From Apostichopus japonicus (taxonomy: Eukaryota; Echinodermata; Holothuroidea; Aspidochirotida; Stichopodidae): a stretch of DNA of 64,000 nucleotides. Location of the stretch: positions 1,468,501-1,532,500 of the forward strand of contig NC_092571.1 in assembly GCF_037975245.1 (NCBI RefSeq), read 5' to 3'. Shown in pieces: positions 1 to 12,772 of the stretch; the stretch's first letter is position 1, and the number at the start of each line of letters is the position of its first letter. The position numbers were made by a program, and so were the translations under genes. The notes under the pieces are model-generated. The model was given only the letters and a program-made list of their open reading frames with translations. It was not told the origin of the DNA and made no database searches.

Positions 1-1013
1 TGTACACTGTGGCTTTAACTGTCAATGTATGGGGTAAAATAAAGGGTATGATGTGTTAACGATATTAGCTAATTTGATTTTGAAAGGTTGTTTGAATCTA
101 TTATGTAATATTTGATAATTCAAGTATAAAGTAGATTCAGCGATGAAATAGCAGATTAGAAATGTTTTGTCATTTTCCTTCGTTCAAGGAAAATTGTGGG
201 ATTTTGAATGGGACACAGAGACGAGGAAAAGAAAGCGCTTTTTTAAAAATAATTTTATCGTAAGAACTTCATTGTAAAACTTTCGTAAAATGCATCAGTC
301 GATATTTGTATTTGCCGGAATGTGTGTATTTTTTCCAAATGAATTCACAATCGTATTTAATACAGTAGGTCACACTGCAAGAAGACATCTAGATGTTCTA
401 TAAAGAAAATTGTAAGAAGTGTTAAAGGAATTGTCTGGTGAAAGATTTTGATACATTGTCCTTGTAGTTATGATTTTTCTCTTTCTAACCATGTAAAAAT
501 TGTCCCCATTCGACGTTTTCAAATTCACCAGTTTCTCACCAAAAGTACCGTTTGTTCGAACGCATCAATATGGTGATTGACGTAGTGCTGGCAAGTAGGC
601 AAAACAGGCGAGTTGAAGTTAGCACTCCCATTTCCGCAGCAAATACACTCTCACGTGTACACGCACATGTGATTGGCTATATAACGTACATAATGCGAAC
701 GTATATAGCCTACTGACCCATGCCCAGTTGGTGTTGGTTGTTACCTCGATATGCAGGTTGAGTACTGAATTTAGTACTTCAATTTTGGATAACAGTTTGG
801 AAGGTTCTGAACTTTCTTATCAGAAAATACTATTGTTCCTGTGTACAAAAATTGCTATACATCTTTGCACTTGTGTAGCAGTTTGAACTGTTTAACATAG
901 CATTTTGCGATGCGGATTCTGGAATAAGTATCTGATCTTAATAGAGTGTTTTCAAACCACAAATATTACTCTCTCAATTTTTTATTTCGCTTCCACATTG
1001 GATCATCTGTGGG
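1..1013. other. Intergenic, no gene seen
   Basis: AT-rich unique sequence. The only structure is an inverted repeat near 673-711 (GGCTATATA ... TATATAGCC) in a slightly more GC-rich patch at 580-740. It could be a promoter-like region, but there is no gene to attach it to. Confidence 0.5.
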
Positions 1014-1232
1014 GAATCAGATCGCAAGTGGGCGCTCATGCCTGGAGTGGGCTATCAGGCCGGAAGTGGGGGGATCAGGCCAGGAATGGGGGGATCAGGC
1101 CGGGAGTGGGCCATCAGGCTGCTGGTGAACGATCAGGCCGAGAGTGGGCGATCAAGCCATGAGTGGTCCATCAGGCCGCAAGTGGGCCATCATGCTGCGA
1201 GTGGGCAATCAGGCCGTGAGTGCGCGATCAAC
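1014..1232 (+). repeat. 19-20 bp minisatellite, unit GATCAGGCCGGGAGTGGGC
   Basis: About eleven degenerate copies. GC content is far above the flanks. The overlapping open frames in three phases are by-products of the repeat. Confidence 0.9.
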
Positions 1233-2252
1233 AAACAGGACCTCATGGAGGTTGTTGGTTACTTATAAATTCAATTTTTTTAAATTTTTATTCTTAACCT
1301 CATAAAGTTATGGTTTCATTTATTAGTGAGAATGTGAAATTATTTATTTATATAAAAATCGATATAAAAAAGTTATAATGTGTGCTTCATGAGTTCCTGT
1401 AGCCTACTGCTTAAACATAATAGCTAGCAATGACGTTGCCTCCATGTTTTTAAAGGAGAGTAAAATCATTTCGACTTATTTTGTTATCTTTTTACTTTAC
1501 ATTTCAAGATACACTGGATATAATACCTCAAATTTATGTATATAGGTTAGGTCACCAAAGAAGGATAGAGTAATAGCTACATTTATTTCAATTCTTCCAA
1601 AATTTTTCTTTAATTTCCACCTGGCCTGATCTACTTTTTAACCAAGGGGTAATTTTTATGTTAAAGGCATCACAGTATGACCTTTTGGGCACTTTTGGGA
1701 TTTGTGGAACTTCAATCAATTAATGCAGTGTTAAGTTCTCATCAGTACCTTCTTTAAAAGTTCATAGAACTGGGTCAAGAATCTTTGAAAGAACTGCGAA
1801 TTGAAACAGCTCGGCAGAGTTAATAGAAATGTTCTTGTTATCTGTGAATAAAGAAAACGGTGTGTCGATGATGCAGGTTATATTTATTTTATGAAAAAAA
1901 GTATGTTTATGAAAGTACAACGCCACCAGATAGATGTTAAGTTACAACTTAACAGTTCTTGGTATTTCTATTTTTTTAATTAAATTAATTAGTCCAGTAT
2001 TATCCAAAATTTAACATAAAAAAGTACTTCAGAAAACTTTCCTTAGAACTAAAGTTTTATAGGTTTTGTTGTGAGTATACTTATGACCTTAATGATATTT
2101 CAGACTTAGCAAAAGTTGAACGCTCAAGAAAACTTGCGAAAATGATTTTTCCCATCTTAGCAACCAAATTACCCACTTCTTAAAAAAAAATTGTTTCAAC
2201 AAGATAAAGATTTTTCAAGAGTGATGATGTCATGAGGGACATTTCATAAGCT

Positions 2253-2280
2253 TAGCATAGCATAGCATAGCTTAGCATAT
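2253..2280 (+). repeat. Pentanucleotide AGCAT microsatellite
   Basis: Short run of (TAGCA)n with one variant. Confidence 0.8.
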
Positions 2281-2490
2281 TTTCTTTATAATATTTAAAA
2301 TCATTTATCCAGAGATGAAAAAGATAATATTTCTACAAAACCTTGCATTTTGATGAGATTCTATAAATAGTGAACATTTACATTTCAAGGATAATTCAAT
2401 GAGAAAATCATTACAGGAAACTAATTAGCTAATATTGAAGAACACATAGCATGATGGCATTACAGCTGACTACCTACTGTGGTACACCTT

Positions 2491-2590
2491 GTAAGGGGGT
2501 GAGTAAGGGGGTGGTGAGTAAAGGGGTGAATAAGGGGGTGAGTAAGGGGTAAGTAAGGGTGTGAGTAAGGGGTGAGGATGGGGGCTGTGG
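2491..2590 (+). repeat. G-rich ~11-bp tandem repeat, unit GTGAGTAAGGG
   Basis: Eight or so imperfect copies. Runs of three to five G on one strand make quadruplex formation possible. Confidence 0.85.
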
Positions 2591-3219
2591 GGGGTTTACA
2601 ATCAGTCAACACAAGTTATACTCAATCAACCATATTTCGAGTTAGGAACAAGATAATGAGATGTGGTTTTCAACTAAGAATGTGTTAAACTTTTCTCTTG
2701 ATGATAATTACCACCAGTTTTTCTATTTGCAATTAATCCATGATGAGATGGATGCATTTATTTGTTAGAACATAAATTTTTCCTGTATATTTTGTTTGAG
2801 CTCCTCTCTTACTTGACTCCAATCAATGAATCATCCATCCAACCTACAAACGTTTAGCATGAGGCCCTCAATGACCCACTTCCAGATCACTGACTTTAAA
2901 AACCTTCCGTATAAACCAACCTGGACAAAATAAAAAAAATTGAGTTCAAGATAACTTAAAACAGAAAGAGAAACATGAATCAAAGATGTTGTCGTAGGGT
3001 TCATGACTATATATTTAACAAGGTAAGATTACCGATTATTTGCGAAGCTGCTAGCTGAGAGAACCAACTGATCTATGAGGGAGATTATATGCCAAATAAA
3101 ATAGTAATAGTTGTCAGACAATATTATCATGGTTTGAATGGCCTATAATGTTATGAGTATTTATAGAATTCTAGGATTATTTGGTAGATTGATAGGCAAA
3201 GATGAAATATGCTCCAGCA

Positions 3220-3372
3220 CAAAGTGCTATACAAAATCATCAAAATGCTATGCAAAATTGTCAGAATGCTATGCAATGTTGTCAAATTGCTATGCAAATG
3301 CTATACAAAATCATTGAATTGCTATGCAAATTGTCAAAATGCCATGTAAAATCTTCAAATTGCTATGCAAAT
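3220..3372 (+). repeat. ~21-bp minisatellite, unit near AATGCTATGCAAAATTGTC
   Basis: About seven imperfect copies. A 73-codon frame crosses it because the period is a multiple of three. Confidence 0.85.
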
Positions 3373-4282
3373 CCAAGGATGAATAGCAGTTTCTTTTCAC
3401 ACAGGAAACAAAGTGTTTCATGAGAGACAAAATTCATTGCCTTTGAAACTACTATACAAAATGTGAGCACTAAATTATTCCTGGGTACTTAATTCGATTG
3501 TGATATTGTAAAGTAGGTTTCAGAGCAAATTGAACAAATAGACCATACAAAAGAAAACGAAAATAGGGTTTATTTTCTGATGATGAGACCATAAATACCC
3601 GAAGGGTGAAACGTAATTAAGAGGCACAGACAGCCATGCACAGACTTCGCTTGTATTTCCCAAGTTGTTACCTCAAAATAAAGTCAATAGCCTACTGCGG
3701 TAGTAACGTATGTCTCTGCATGTGTGATTATATGTCTACTGACATTTTGACAAGTTACACAGGTTTAATAAAACTGTATATATGTCTCCTATGAGAGAGA
3801 AGCAAAATGGAAATGTGACATTTCAACCAAATTTTTACCGCTCGTTTGTTTTAAACAAAAGAAAAAAGACAGTTTAAGTGATGAAACGGAACAATTACGC
3901 CAGAGGCTAATTTAAACGAATTAATTTAGAAAAAAAAATGTGTTCATCTTCAGTTTGGTTTGATGTGATGTTCCTGATGACTATGTATGTAAAGAGAATA
4001 TGTAGTATAGGGATGATGGGTGAAATCAGAAAGGTTGTACAAAATATCAAGTCTTAATTAGAAACTCACTTGTCATTGTGGAATGTATCAGTTGTATGTA
4101 GTTGTGTCACTTGGGAATGAGGAACATTAGTCTAAGCATCATGGTGTTATTTCCATTCATGTCCTATGTACATGTTTTGATAATAACAACATTTGAAGTT
4201 GACTTATGTTTTTGTACCCAAATGTGAACTTGATGCAAACAGGTGTGATGTCATAGATGCACACTGACAATTTTTTTGCTCG

Positions 4283-4655
4283 TTAAAGGCATTGAAGACT
4301 CGCCCCAAACCGCGTGCGGCCATCTGAAAAAGTTAACTTTCTGTTGCTTGCAAGTGACGTTTTGTTCGTGTCGCTACAAAATGCAGACAGTAATGAAACG
4401 TGATACCTTAGTTGTTATTTTTAGCCGCACCTGAGATGTCCATCGCTGTATCGTTTGTATACTGTGCTGTGGGTATTGACCGCAGCTGTATGTACTCACT
4501 GTAGACTAGAGTCTAATTACCGACGGTAGCAAGCTGTGTGTGTATTTTTCTGGGATCGATGGTGGTGTTTAACACTTCTGTTACACCTCATTCGAAACTA
4601 GGTCAAATTACAGGCATTAGACGTTTCTTTTTGCGCGAGTCTTCACACCCTTTAA
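4283..4655. mobile_element. TTAA-flanked MITE, family A copy 1 (full length)
   Basis: About 370 bp. It begins TTAAAGGCATTGAAGACTCG and ends with the near-complement GCGAGTCTTCACACCCTTTAA. The terminal inverted repeats agree at 18 of about 21 positions, and TTAA lies at both edges. The same sequence recurs at 43860..44180 and 61920..62255. The TTAA target and absence of coding capacity fit a non-autonomous element mobilised by a TTAA-specific transposase (piggyBac, Kolobok and some Sola types use TTAA); assignment is inference. Confidence 0.75.
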
Positions 4656-7624
4656 AAACTTTCGACATTTTGTCTTCCAAAACCTGGGTGAATTAACCTT
4701 CTGAATACACAACAGCCATTTGTGTATTGATATTATAACCTCATCTCCCTAAAAGCAAAGTTGGAACCCTATATATCTAAGGGTCGAAACTTGTTATCCA
4801 GTGAGAAAATCAGAAAATTTTCCTGGCAGTGTGCAACTATGACCTCACACCTGCCTGCTTCAAGTTCAGTAAATGGTACAAACTTTGTGACAATTTCAAA
4901 TTATCAATATCTCAAAAAAGTGGCAATGTAGGAATTGCATGTAAATTTCACCAGGATGTGTTTAGTACATGTTCTTCTTTCATTTTAATATAAAAAAATA
5001 GAGTTTCCTATGGACTTTCTTTGACTTTCTTTGTCAGCTCAGTGAGTAAGAGAATAAAGAACTCAAACAGCCACGAAAGTGAAATCCTGAATTAGGGCTA
5101 GAATATTTTTATGAAATATTAATATTTCATTTTCATTGGTTATATATATATACGAAGCTCTGGAGGGGACACGGTCATAAATTAGTTTTATTACGTATTG
5201 TATGCACAGGTTACATAAGCAAGTGTGTATCGCAAGCCCGCCTACGTGGTATGATGCATGATACATCTACAATCCCGAGATAATATGAATAATTAAATTA
5301 TAATTATATCTTTATAAAAATATGATTTTTTTAATAAATCCAATTTAGCGTTTTGTATATAGCCTATATATTTATAAATACTAGCCATATGCTCTTAGTT
5401 GTCCATCAAGGTAAGTTTTTCATGACTGAATGAGTAAAAGAAGACTTGTCTATATGATCAAATAGAAAATTTGAATACATCTTTAATAAAGCAAAACAGA
5501 CAGTGAGCATAATAGATGCATTGTCACAACAGGATATGAATAATTAACATGTAAGAACATGATTATGACAACTGCACATAAATGTTATTCTTATGTTTCT
5601 AAGGTTGCATTTTCTTAACCTTTCAGGGTATCTTTGAATGCTATAAATGCATGAAATATATATCCATATCGAATACCCAAATGCAAGTTAACACTTCTCA
5701 GCTTTAGGGGCCAAAATTAATAAACAAATTTAGGCTAACTATTTTTGGTGATGCACATCCCTCCTCTGACTGTCACAATCATAAACGGTTACATTGTACG
5801 GTAGTTATGGCAACCACCTTCAGTTTGGATTCGTGTCCGCATAACTTATCCGTTCCATTCTAAGCTTGTTTTAAAAATCAATAGTAACATGGTGATCGAG
5901 TTTCCCGCTTTGACGATAATCCGTACACCCAGCTCATGCACCAGCAGCTCCGTTGTGATGAGAGCTGACCGACTTTTGCATCTTCAGGGACAATATTGCC
6001 TCCCTCCTTCTCCTCATTCATGTTACCTTGAACTACTTGAAGCCTGTTCTCCCTTGTATAATATTCCATCCTCTATATCAATGCATGACGCTCCCTCAGT
6101 TGCATCAATCATACCCCATCTTCATCATGATCTCTCGTCAGAACGAGCAGCTGATACGAGGCTCCTTCTTCTCCATCCACTCATAGGCTTCTCGTCTCCT
6201 CTTGTCAAACCAAGACCTCATTACAAACTACCCCTTTCGTTGTTTATCGTCTCAGCAAGTACTGTACGTGCCAAAAGCGGGGAATTTCTTTCAGATTCAT
6301 TAATTAGGGAAGTCTACTCATTGTTTAAGTATTGCGTGTACGACATTTAGAATATTTGGACATTATCTCTGTCTGCTTACACAGGTTACCGACGAACCTT
6401 ATGTTCTTTTTTTTTAATTAAGTATGGATCTTTTCGTGACGGATATGTAAACATTGCAAGTGTTTATTTGTATCAGCGGGAGTTTTTTCCCCGAATGGAC
6501 TTGGCCAGACTGCAACTTGTAATACTTCATGATTATTATTAGTAGTATTATTTTGTGAACATTTCCTTGTTTGAAGTTTTGTAAGTTTTTAATGATTAGA
6601 AGTAGTCCAATATAAACAGTTAAGGCGGAAACGAAGCAACATTTCATTCGGAACCGTTTAGAAAAATACATTCATTGAAACTCTATCACATCCTGTGTTT
6701 GTTGCATGCAGTTTTGATAACGTGGGTCATGAAAATTGAATTGGTAAATTAAAATTCGGCAGGGTTCAAGAGTAGTTAATTGTTAAGGTGGACATGGAAT
6801 GACGCAAAACAAAAATTAATTATTGATCAACAGAGGTGGATGGCAGCAAATGTATCCAAATAATATTTAATAACCCATAAAAAGAAGTGAAATGCAACTC
6901 ACTTTTAATTTTGTTTAAGTTTGTAAATCATGTAAAATATGATCCGTGTCAGTTAATGTTAAAACCGATGATATGTCTTAGGTTACAGGTGTTACCAATA
7001 AAATACATTCAAAAAGTCGAAAATCCTGCCGGCCTCGTGAAAATCGGAATCATTTGGATGAATTTGTATATAATTTTATAATCATATTCCACTCTTTCAC
7101 TTGATTTGAAATGTTCTGAAAAAACTGCGCAAGCATCATGATGATGACCATAATGACCCCCTTGAAAAAATTGTACTTTTGCTCGACCTATTAAAATGCT
7201 TGGGTTATCACAATAGTGCATTCTTTGGTCATGAGAGACAACTGTAGTATAGCTACCAGTTTAGAATATTATAAACATTTGGATTTGTGTTTCTCGTCCT
7301 TTTATCAATAACATACGAATTCAATTGGTAACATAGTTAAAAAGTGCAGATGTTATCAAGATATTGCATCCACACTTCATGATGAAGTTAGCTGTAGTAT
7401 TTAAACATTAAATTCAAACTGGTACATAAGGAGGAAGTACATGACCATTCCGGGTTTTGGGAGATTTGTTTTTCCGTCTGCATTTCCTTTAAAAGATGAC
7501 TTTTCTCACAGAAAACACATCAATTCAGTACTATGTGATATATAATTTTCTAGTTCAAAATTTATAACCCTGTTTTTTATTTGTATATTCCTGTAGGAGA
7601 AGATGTTCCCGCAGGTATTCTTAC
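4656..7624. other. Intergenic; one GC-richer segment of uncertain coding status at 5889..6350
   Basis: The plus strand of 5889..6350 has a 153-codon open frame. The minus strand shows shorter protein-like pieces in different frames (for example RSWFDKRRREAYEWMEKK and EDGILYKGEQASSSS). Neither strand gives a continuous gene with clear splice sites. It may be a decayed coding fragment on the minus strand. The rest is AT-rich without features. Confidence 0.35.
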
Positions 7625-8150
7625 TTTTCCCGTAGTCTTGTTATGAATTCCCGTAGTCGTTCTTATGTGTTGCCACAATTATTTCTTATGTATTCACACA
7701 GTCACTCTTATGTGTTCTCACAGTCACTCTTATGTGTTCCCACAGTCACTCTTATTCAGTCACTCTTATGTGTTCCCACAGTCACTCTTATGTGTTCCCA
7801 CAGTCATTCTTATGTGTTCCCACAGGCACTCTTATGTGTTCTCACAGTCATTCTTATGTGTTCCCACAGTCACTCTTATTCAGTCACTCTTATGTGTTCC
7901 CACAGTCACTCTTATGTGTTCCCACAGTCATTCTTATGTGTTCCCACAGGCACTCTTATGTGTTCTCACAGTCATTCTTATGTGTTCCCACAGGCACTCT
8001 TATGTGTTCTCACAGTCACTCATGATGAATTCCCATAGTCTTTCTTCTGTGTTGCCACAGTCACTCATGATGAATTCCCATAGTCTTTCTTCTGTGTTGC
8101 CACAATCATTTCTTATGTATTCCCACAGTCATCCTGATGTGTTCATACCA
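7625..8150 (+). repeat. 22-bp minisatellite with a 124-bp higher-order unit
   Basis: The unit is TCACTCTTATGTGTTCCCACAG with T/C, A/G and TGTT/TCTT variants. A shortened unit (CACTCTTATTCAGTCACTC) occurs twice, 124 bp apart, with the same order of variants in between. This shows a block duplication of several units. Long open frames here are repeat artefacts. Confidence 0.9.
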
Positions 8151-8364
8151 ATTCCTTAGCAGAATTTCCTGTGCAACAAGTGGGCTGCTTGAATTAAATT
8201 TAACCATGTCATCTTAAAGCCTATGCATTTACCACAGAGTACATTTTCCCACTGCGATAATTTCAATGTTTTACTGCTGATTTTCGTGGCTTAAGAGGTA
8301 CTTGACAGACAAAATTGTTTTCTCTTGAATTCTTAAGTTTCTTTGCAAGAAACATGTTAAAACT

Positions 8365-8535
8365 TTCGGTCACTCTTATAAACTCCCATAGTCATACTTA
8401 TATGTCCCCACAGTCTTTCTTATATGTGTTCTTACAACAGATTGTGAATTCCCATAGTCAATCTAACGTGTTCCCACAGTCATTCTTATGTGTTCCCATA
8501 GTCACTCTTTTGTATTGCCACAGTCATTCTTCAAA
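8365..8535 (+). repeat. Outlying degenerate copies of the 22-bp minisatellite
   Basis: Copies of CACTCTTATGTGTTCCCACAG-like units resume after about 200 bp of unique sequence, so the array was interrupted or has partly decayed. Confidence 0.8.
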
Positions 8536-8819
8536 CTAGGATTGAAATTTATTAAACTAAACTTTAAGACATCCTGATATTTTTTCACCAAATGAATCCT
8601 AATGACAGAGTGAGTCACTGCAGGTAAATTATAATTCCATATCCTTGTCAACTTCTTATTGCCTAGACACTTTTTCATGTTAGTTTTAATCTTTTGTGAA
8701 AAGTAAATTGGAAAATTTAAACAGTTTGAAATTAACTTTGATTTGTAATGATACTTGACTACTGTATGTCAAACAAAACTACATTGTTTTACTTAAGTTC
8801 GTATCTTACCAGTTTCAAT

Positions 8820-9405
8820 ATGCACTTTCCCAACATATATGTACTTATCCAGCATATCCAAAACGCAACATATGCAGTCAACATGATGCACTTTCCTAAC
8901 ATATGCAGTCAACAAAATGTATGCAGTCAACAAAATGCACTTTCCCAACATATGCAGTCAACAAAATGCACTCTCCCAACATATGCAGTCAACAAAATGT
9001 ACTTTCTTGACATATGCAGTCAACAAAATGCACTTTCCCAACATATGCAGTCAACATAATGCACTTTCCCAACATATGCAGTCAACAAAATGTATGCAGT
9101 CAACAAAATGCACTTTCCCAACATATGCATTCAACAAAATGCACTCTCCCAACATATGCAGTCAACAAAATGCACTTTCCCAACATATGCAGTCAACAAA
9201 ATGCACTTTCTTGACATATGCAGTCAACAAAATGTACTTTCCCAACATACGCAGTCAACGTTATGCACTTTCCCAACATGCATTCAACAAAATGCACTTT
9301 CCCAACATATGCAGTCAACGTTATGCACTTTCCCAACATATGCAGTCAACGTAATGCACTTTCTCAACATATGCAGTCAACAAAATGCACTTTCCCAATG
9401 TAAAC
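8820..9405 (+). repeat. 31-bp minisatellite with 13-bp partial units
   Basis: The unit is CACTTTCCCAACATATGCAG plus TCAACAAAATG. There are about 18 copies; some contain an extra short segment (TATGCAGTCAACAAAATG) and later ones carry CGTTATG or CGTAATG variants. Open frames in all three phases are repeat artefacts. Confidence 0.9.
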
Positions 9406-9560
9406 TCCACCAGAAGCTGCTTCAAGAATAATATCTTTATGACTATAATAAATGTCAATAAAAGTAAACTTTTCCTCAAACATTTTATTCATTGTATTAG
9501 TTCCAGAATAAACATTAACACATGGCATGCATATAACATCAATAGCCTGATGTCACCAGC

Positions 9561-9717
9561 AGAGAGAGAATGGTTGGTCTGACATTTGACCCCGGGTCAC
9601 TGCTGTCTGTTCAGAGAGAGAATGGTTGGTTTGACATTTGACCCCGGGTCACTGCTGTCTGTTCAGAGAGAGAATGGTTGGTTTGACATTTGACCCCGGG
9701 TCACTGCTGCCTGTTCA
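9561..9717 (+). repeat. Three tandem copies of a 52-bp unit
   Basis: Exact 52-bp spacing of AATGGTTGG at 9569, 9621 and 9673. The copies differ by only a few bases (for example GGTCTG or GGTTTG), implying recent duplication. Each copy has CCCGGG. Confidence 0.9.
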
Positions 9718-12709
9718 GCGCCATACTCTTTTGCCAAGTCATGTTATTTTGTTTGCATTAGAGAGATCGATTTTGAGACCTCTCTTAAACTCTTTACATC
9801 TTCTTGTCCCACATTTCTCTTTTCCTTTCCATCCCACATTTCTCTCTAATTGTCGAATAATTCATCCTCTTCCATACATCTCCGTACATTAAGTGCCAGC
9901 TCAAGTCATTAAGTGTTATAGCTATGTAGTTTTCTGGTTGCTCAGTATCCAAAGAAAAAATATCCCTGCAGGTAATCCATGAGGCTTCTATACAGGTTAA
10001 GTTGACAGGAGGCATCTATGCCATTATGGATTTTGGGGCGACCATTAACACTACACCAAAGAGGGAGAAGAAGAAGAAGTAGTGTAATTAATGCACGCTA
10101 CCATGTAAGCAAGTAGTAAAGTGCCTGAAGAGACAAGCTGAAGTGTAATGTCAATAAAATCGGATAAATCCAGCAGATTAAAAACTTGCATTTGCTGTTA
10201 TCGGAATCTGGATAAAAGAGGAGTTTTCCTCGTCACTTTCTTCGTTCTCCTTTATAATTCCGTCTCAAGTGTTTAAGTGCAGTAACTGATTTACGCCTTC
10301 TCTAAAGGAAAAAGTACAAAGGGTGACGAAGTTCCCAAACAGTTCGTGTTCATAAACTGATAAAATGATTCTCAAAGCATCTCTTTTAATTGAGGAAAAG
10401 AATGGCTAGCTTAAAAGACACTTAATTGGCTTAAAGCTTACAAACCTACCGTCTTTTTTATTGGAGAGGATTTAAATTTGGAAATATTATATTAACCAAC
10501 GAAAGATTATTAATTTAAATTCTGTAATGAAGTTCTCCGTACATAACTGATATTTGTCAAGTACCTTATAATGAATCTATCTAATTTCCACTTTGTCCCA
10601 ATACCTGTTTATTTAAGTGTCGTCAATGTGAACTGCCAATCTGCAAAACTTTCTACAAAATATTTCCTCTCCGGTTTGTTCGTTCAAAGAAACGTTTATC
10701 CATATATATCTAACTGCCTGCTCAACAGCTTTACAGCATGGCAGCTGTTTATCCAGTTTTGCGCCCTCAAGTCTTATGTCAAGGTCCAGTAGTACTTGAC
10801 ATTGAATGCACGCTCTCCCAATTCGCTGGCGAGTTCTCTAACCGGTTCACACACTCAATGAAAATTTCAAGGTCTGATTGCTTGAAGCCATGAACTCTTA
10901 AAGCCCAAAGAGGAATACAAAAAAGAAGTTTAAAGCTGGCCTTAACAAAAGTAGAGTACAGTGAGTAACAATTTGTTTGTTTCGTGCTCACTTCGAATGT
11001 TAATTAATTAATTAATGTTACCTTAATTACATATTTGACTATACGTATCCCACTTGCATGTGGGTACATGCTTGTGCATCTGGTATAAATCATTGCAGTT
11101 TGTTCACAACTCACATGTATCCATTCAGCCCATTAATGCTGAGGGTCTAATTAACTTCTTCCTGTGATAAATTGGGAGTGATAGACGTAGTTAAAACTGG
11201 TCCATAATTACTGTGAAAGATCCCTTCTGGGCTCGTCTTTATTAAAAAATGTTTCAGCAATTCCAATAAAAACATTACAAAAAATTAATATTAATAATAA
11301 AAAAAATTGCTATAAATACCTACATACGCCAATTTTTGGTTCAGTCTACCCTGTCACGATAAGGTCAAAATGCCCTCCCCTTGGAAATTAACCCTCCGGA
11401 AAACTAAATTAAACAGATAAGTACGGCTAACTTTGCCAAGGTCAAAGTACGTCCTAGTTTTCTTAGTGACCATTTTATACTTTAGCTCCTTGAGAGCTAA
11501 CGACCCCATTTTTGTTCAGAGAGTACTGACTGTCCCTATGAATTGGTTTAATGATTCCATTTGATTTCAAAATTCACCTTCACACACCCCTAGGCACTTT
11601 TGCTCACTTAGTAAGATATAGCTTTGGAAGGCAAGCACAAAAACAGGACCAAAACAAATACCGACAAATTATGTTGATTATATATATGAAATGAACAGCT
11701 AAAAAACCATCGCCAACTATGCATTACTTCAGGAAAAAAACCACTCAGTTTGGGACAATATTTTCTATACTGTACATTCATGTCCTGCTTCAAAGCACTT
11801 GTACTGACAGTATGAGCAGTATGAACATCATGTTTCTATCAAATAAATTAGGTTAGGTACCAGTGCTGTTTAGATATGGGAGGACAGTTTAGAGAGGTAT
11901 TAGCCTTAGAAACTGTCCCAACTAGTAGGTAGCAGTTACCGTTTTCTTTGGTAGTAGGATTCATTTCACAAATTTGTAGAAAGTCATAGTCTAGCATACT
12001 TTGCATATAAGACTCTGGTCTGGCTATGGACCTAATGGAAGACTTTGCACAGGTCCGTTATACTCAAGAAACTTGAGGGAGCGAACTTGCTTAAATGTGG
12101 AGTGTATAATGCTTATAATGCATGGCAACAAGCTATGTTTTGCAATAAATGAGCTAATAATGGAATTGGGGAGAAAAAAACCCCGGATAGAACTCGACCC
12201 CAAAATGAATGTGACATATCATAATTGCATTTAGTAATTCATAGCACTACAACATTACTAATTCTGATCAGGCATCGATGCAGAAATTTTAAGGACTATA
12301 TTTCAGTGAGAGTTCAGTTTCTTTCACGAGATGATTTGAATGTTGTACTTCAGTCATGTCACTAAGTATCATGTTTACAAATGACACGCAGGTTTAATTA
12401 GGCTGGATGACCATATTTGGGAATATTGATGCATTGAGATCAGGTTCAATAAACATCCATGTTCAAAACGCATGAATGTTAGACTATAACATTTTTTGTA
12501 TGATGATAATGTTACTAAGAGCATCCAGGTATTGGATTTCCAAACTGGGTCATGACTAGCGTTGTTGCAATGTTTATAAATCAGTGAGCGATATATCGAC
12601 ATGAGTTTATTGCCATATGCCAGCCCACATGATAACGCAATATTTTTAACTGATGTTTACAAACATAAAACGAGACATTTTTAAAACGCTTTATGAATGA
12701 AGAACATTT

Positions 12710-12772
12710 TGCTGGCAATAATATTGTTTTTATCTTGCTGGCAATAATATTGTTTTTATCTTGCTGGCATTG
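12710..12772 (+). repeat. 26-bp tandem repeat, 2.4 copies
   Basis: TGCTGGCAATAATATTG followed by TTTTTATCT, starting at 12710, 12736 and 12762. The first two copies are identical. Confidence 0.9.

Larger units (their letters stand above)
1233..4282. other. Intergenic apart from the listed tandem repeats
   Basis: Unique AT-rich sequence between the arrays at 2253, 2491 and 3220. No convincing coding segment or RNA gene was seen. Confidence 0.5.

Noticed and set aside
7643-9431. Several frames of 97-164 codons
   Set aside because: They are translations of the 22- and 31-bp minisatellites, open in overlapping phases.
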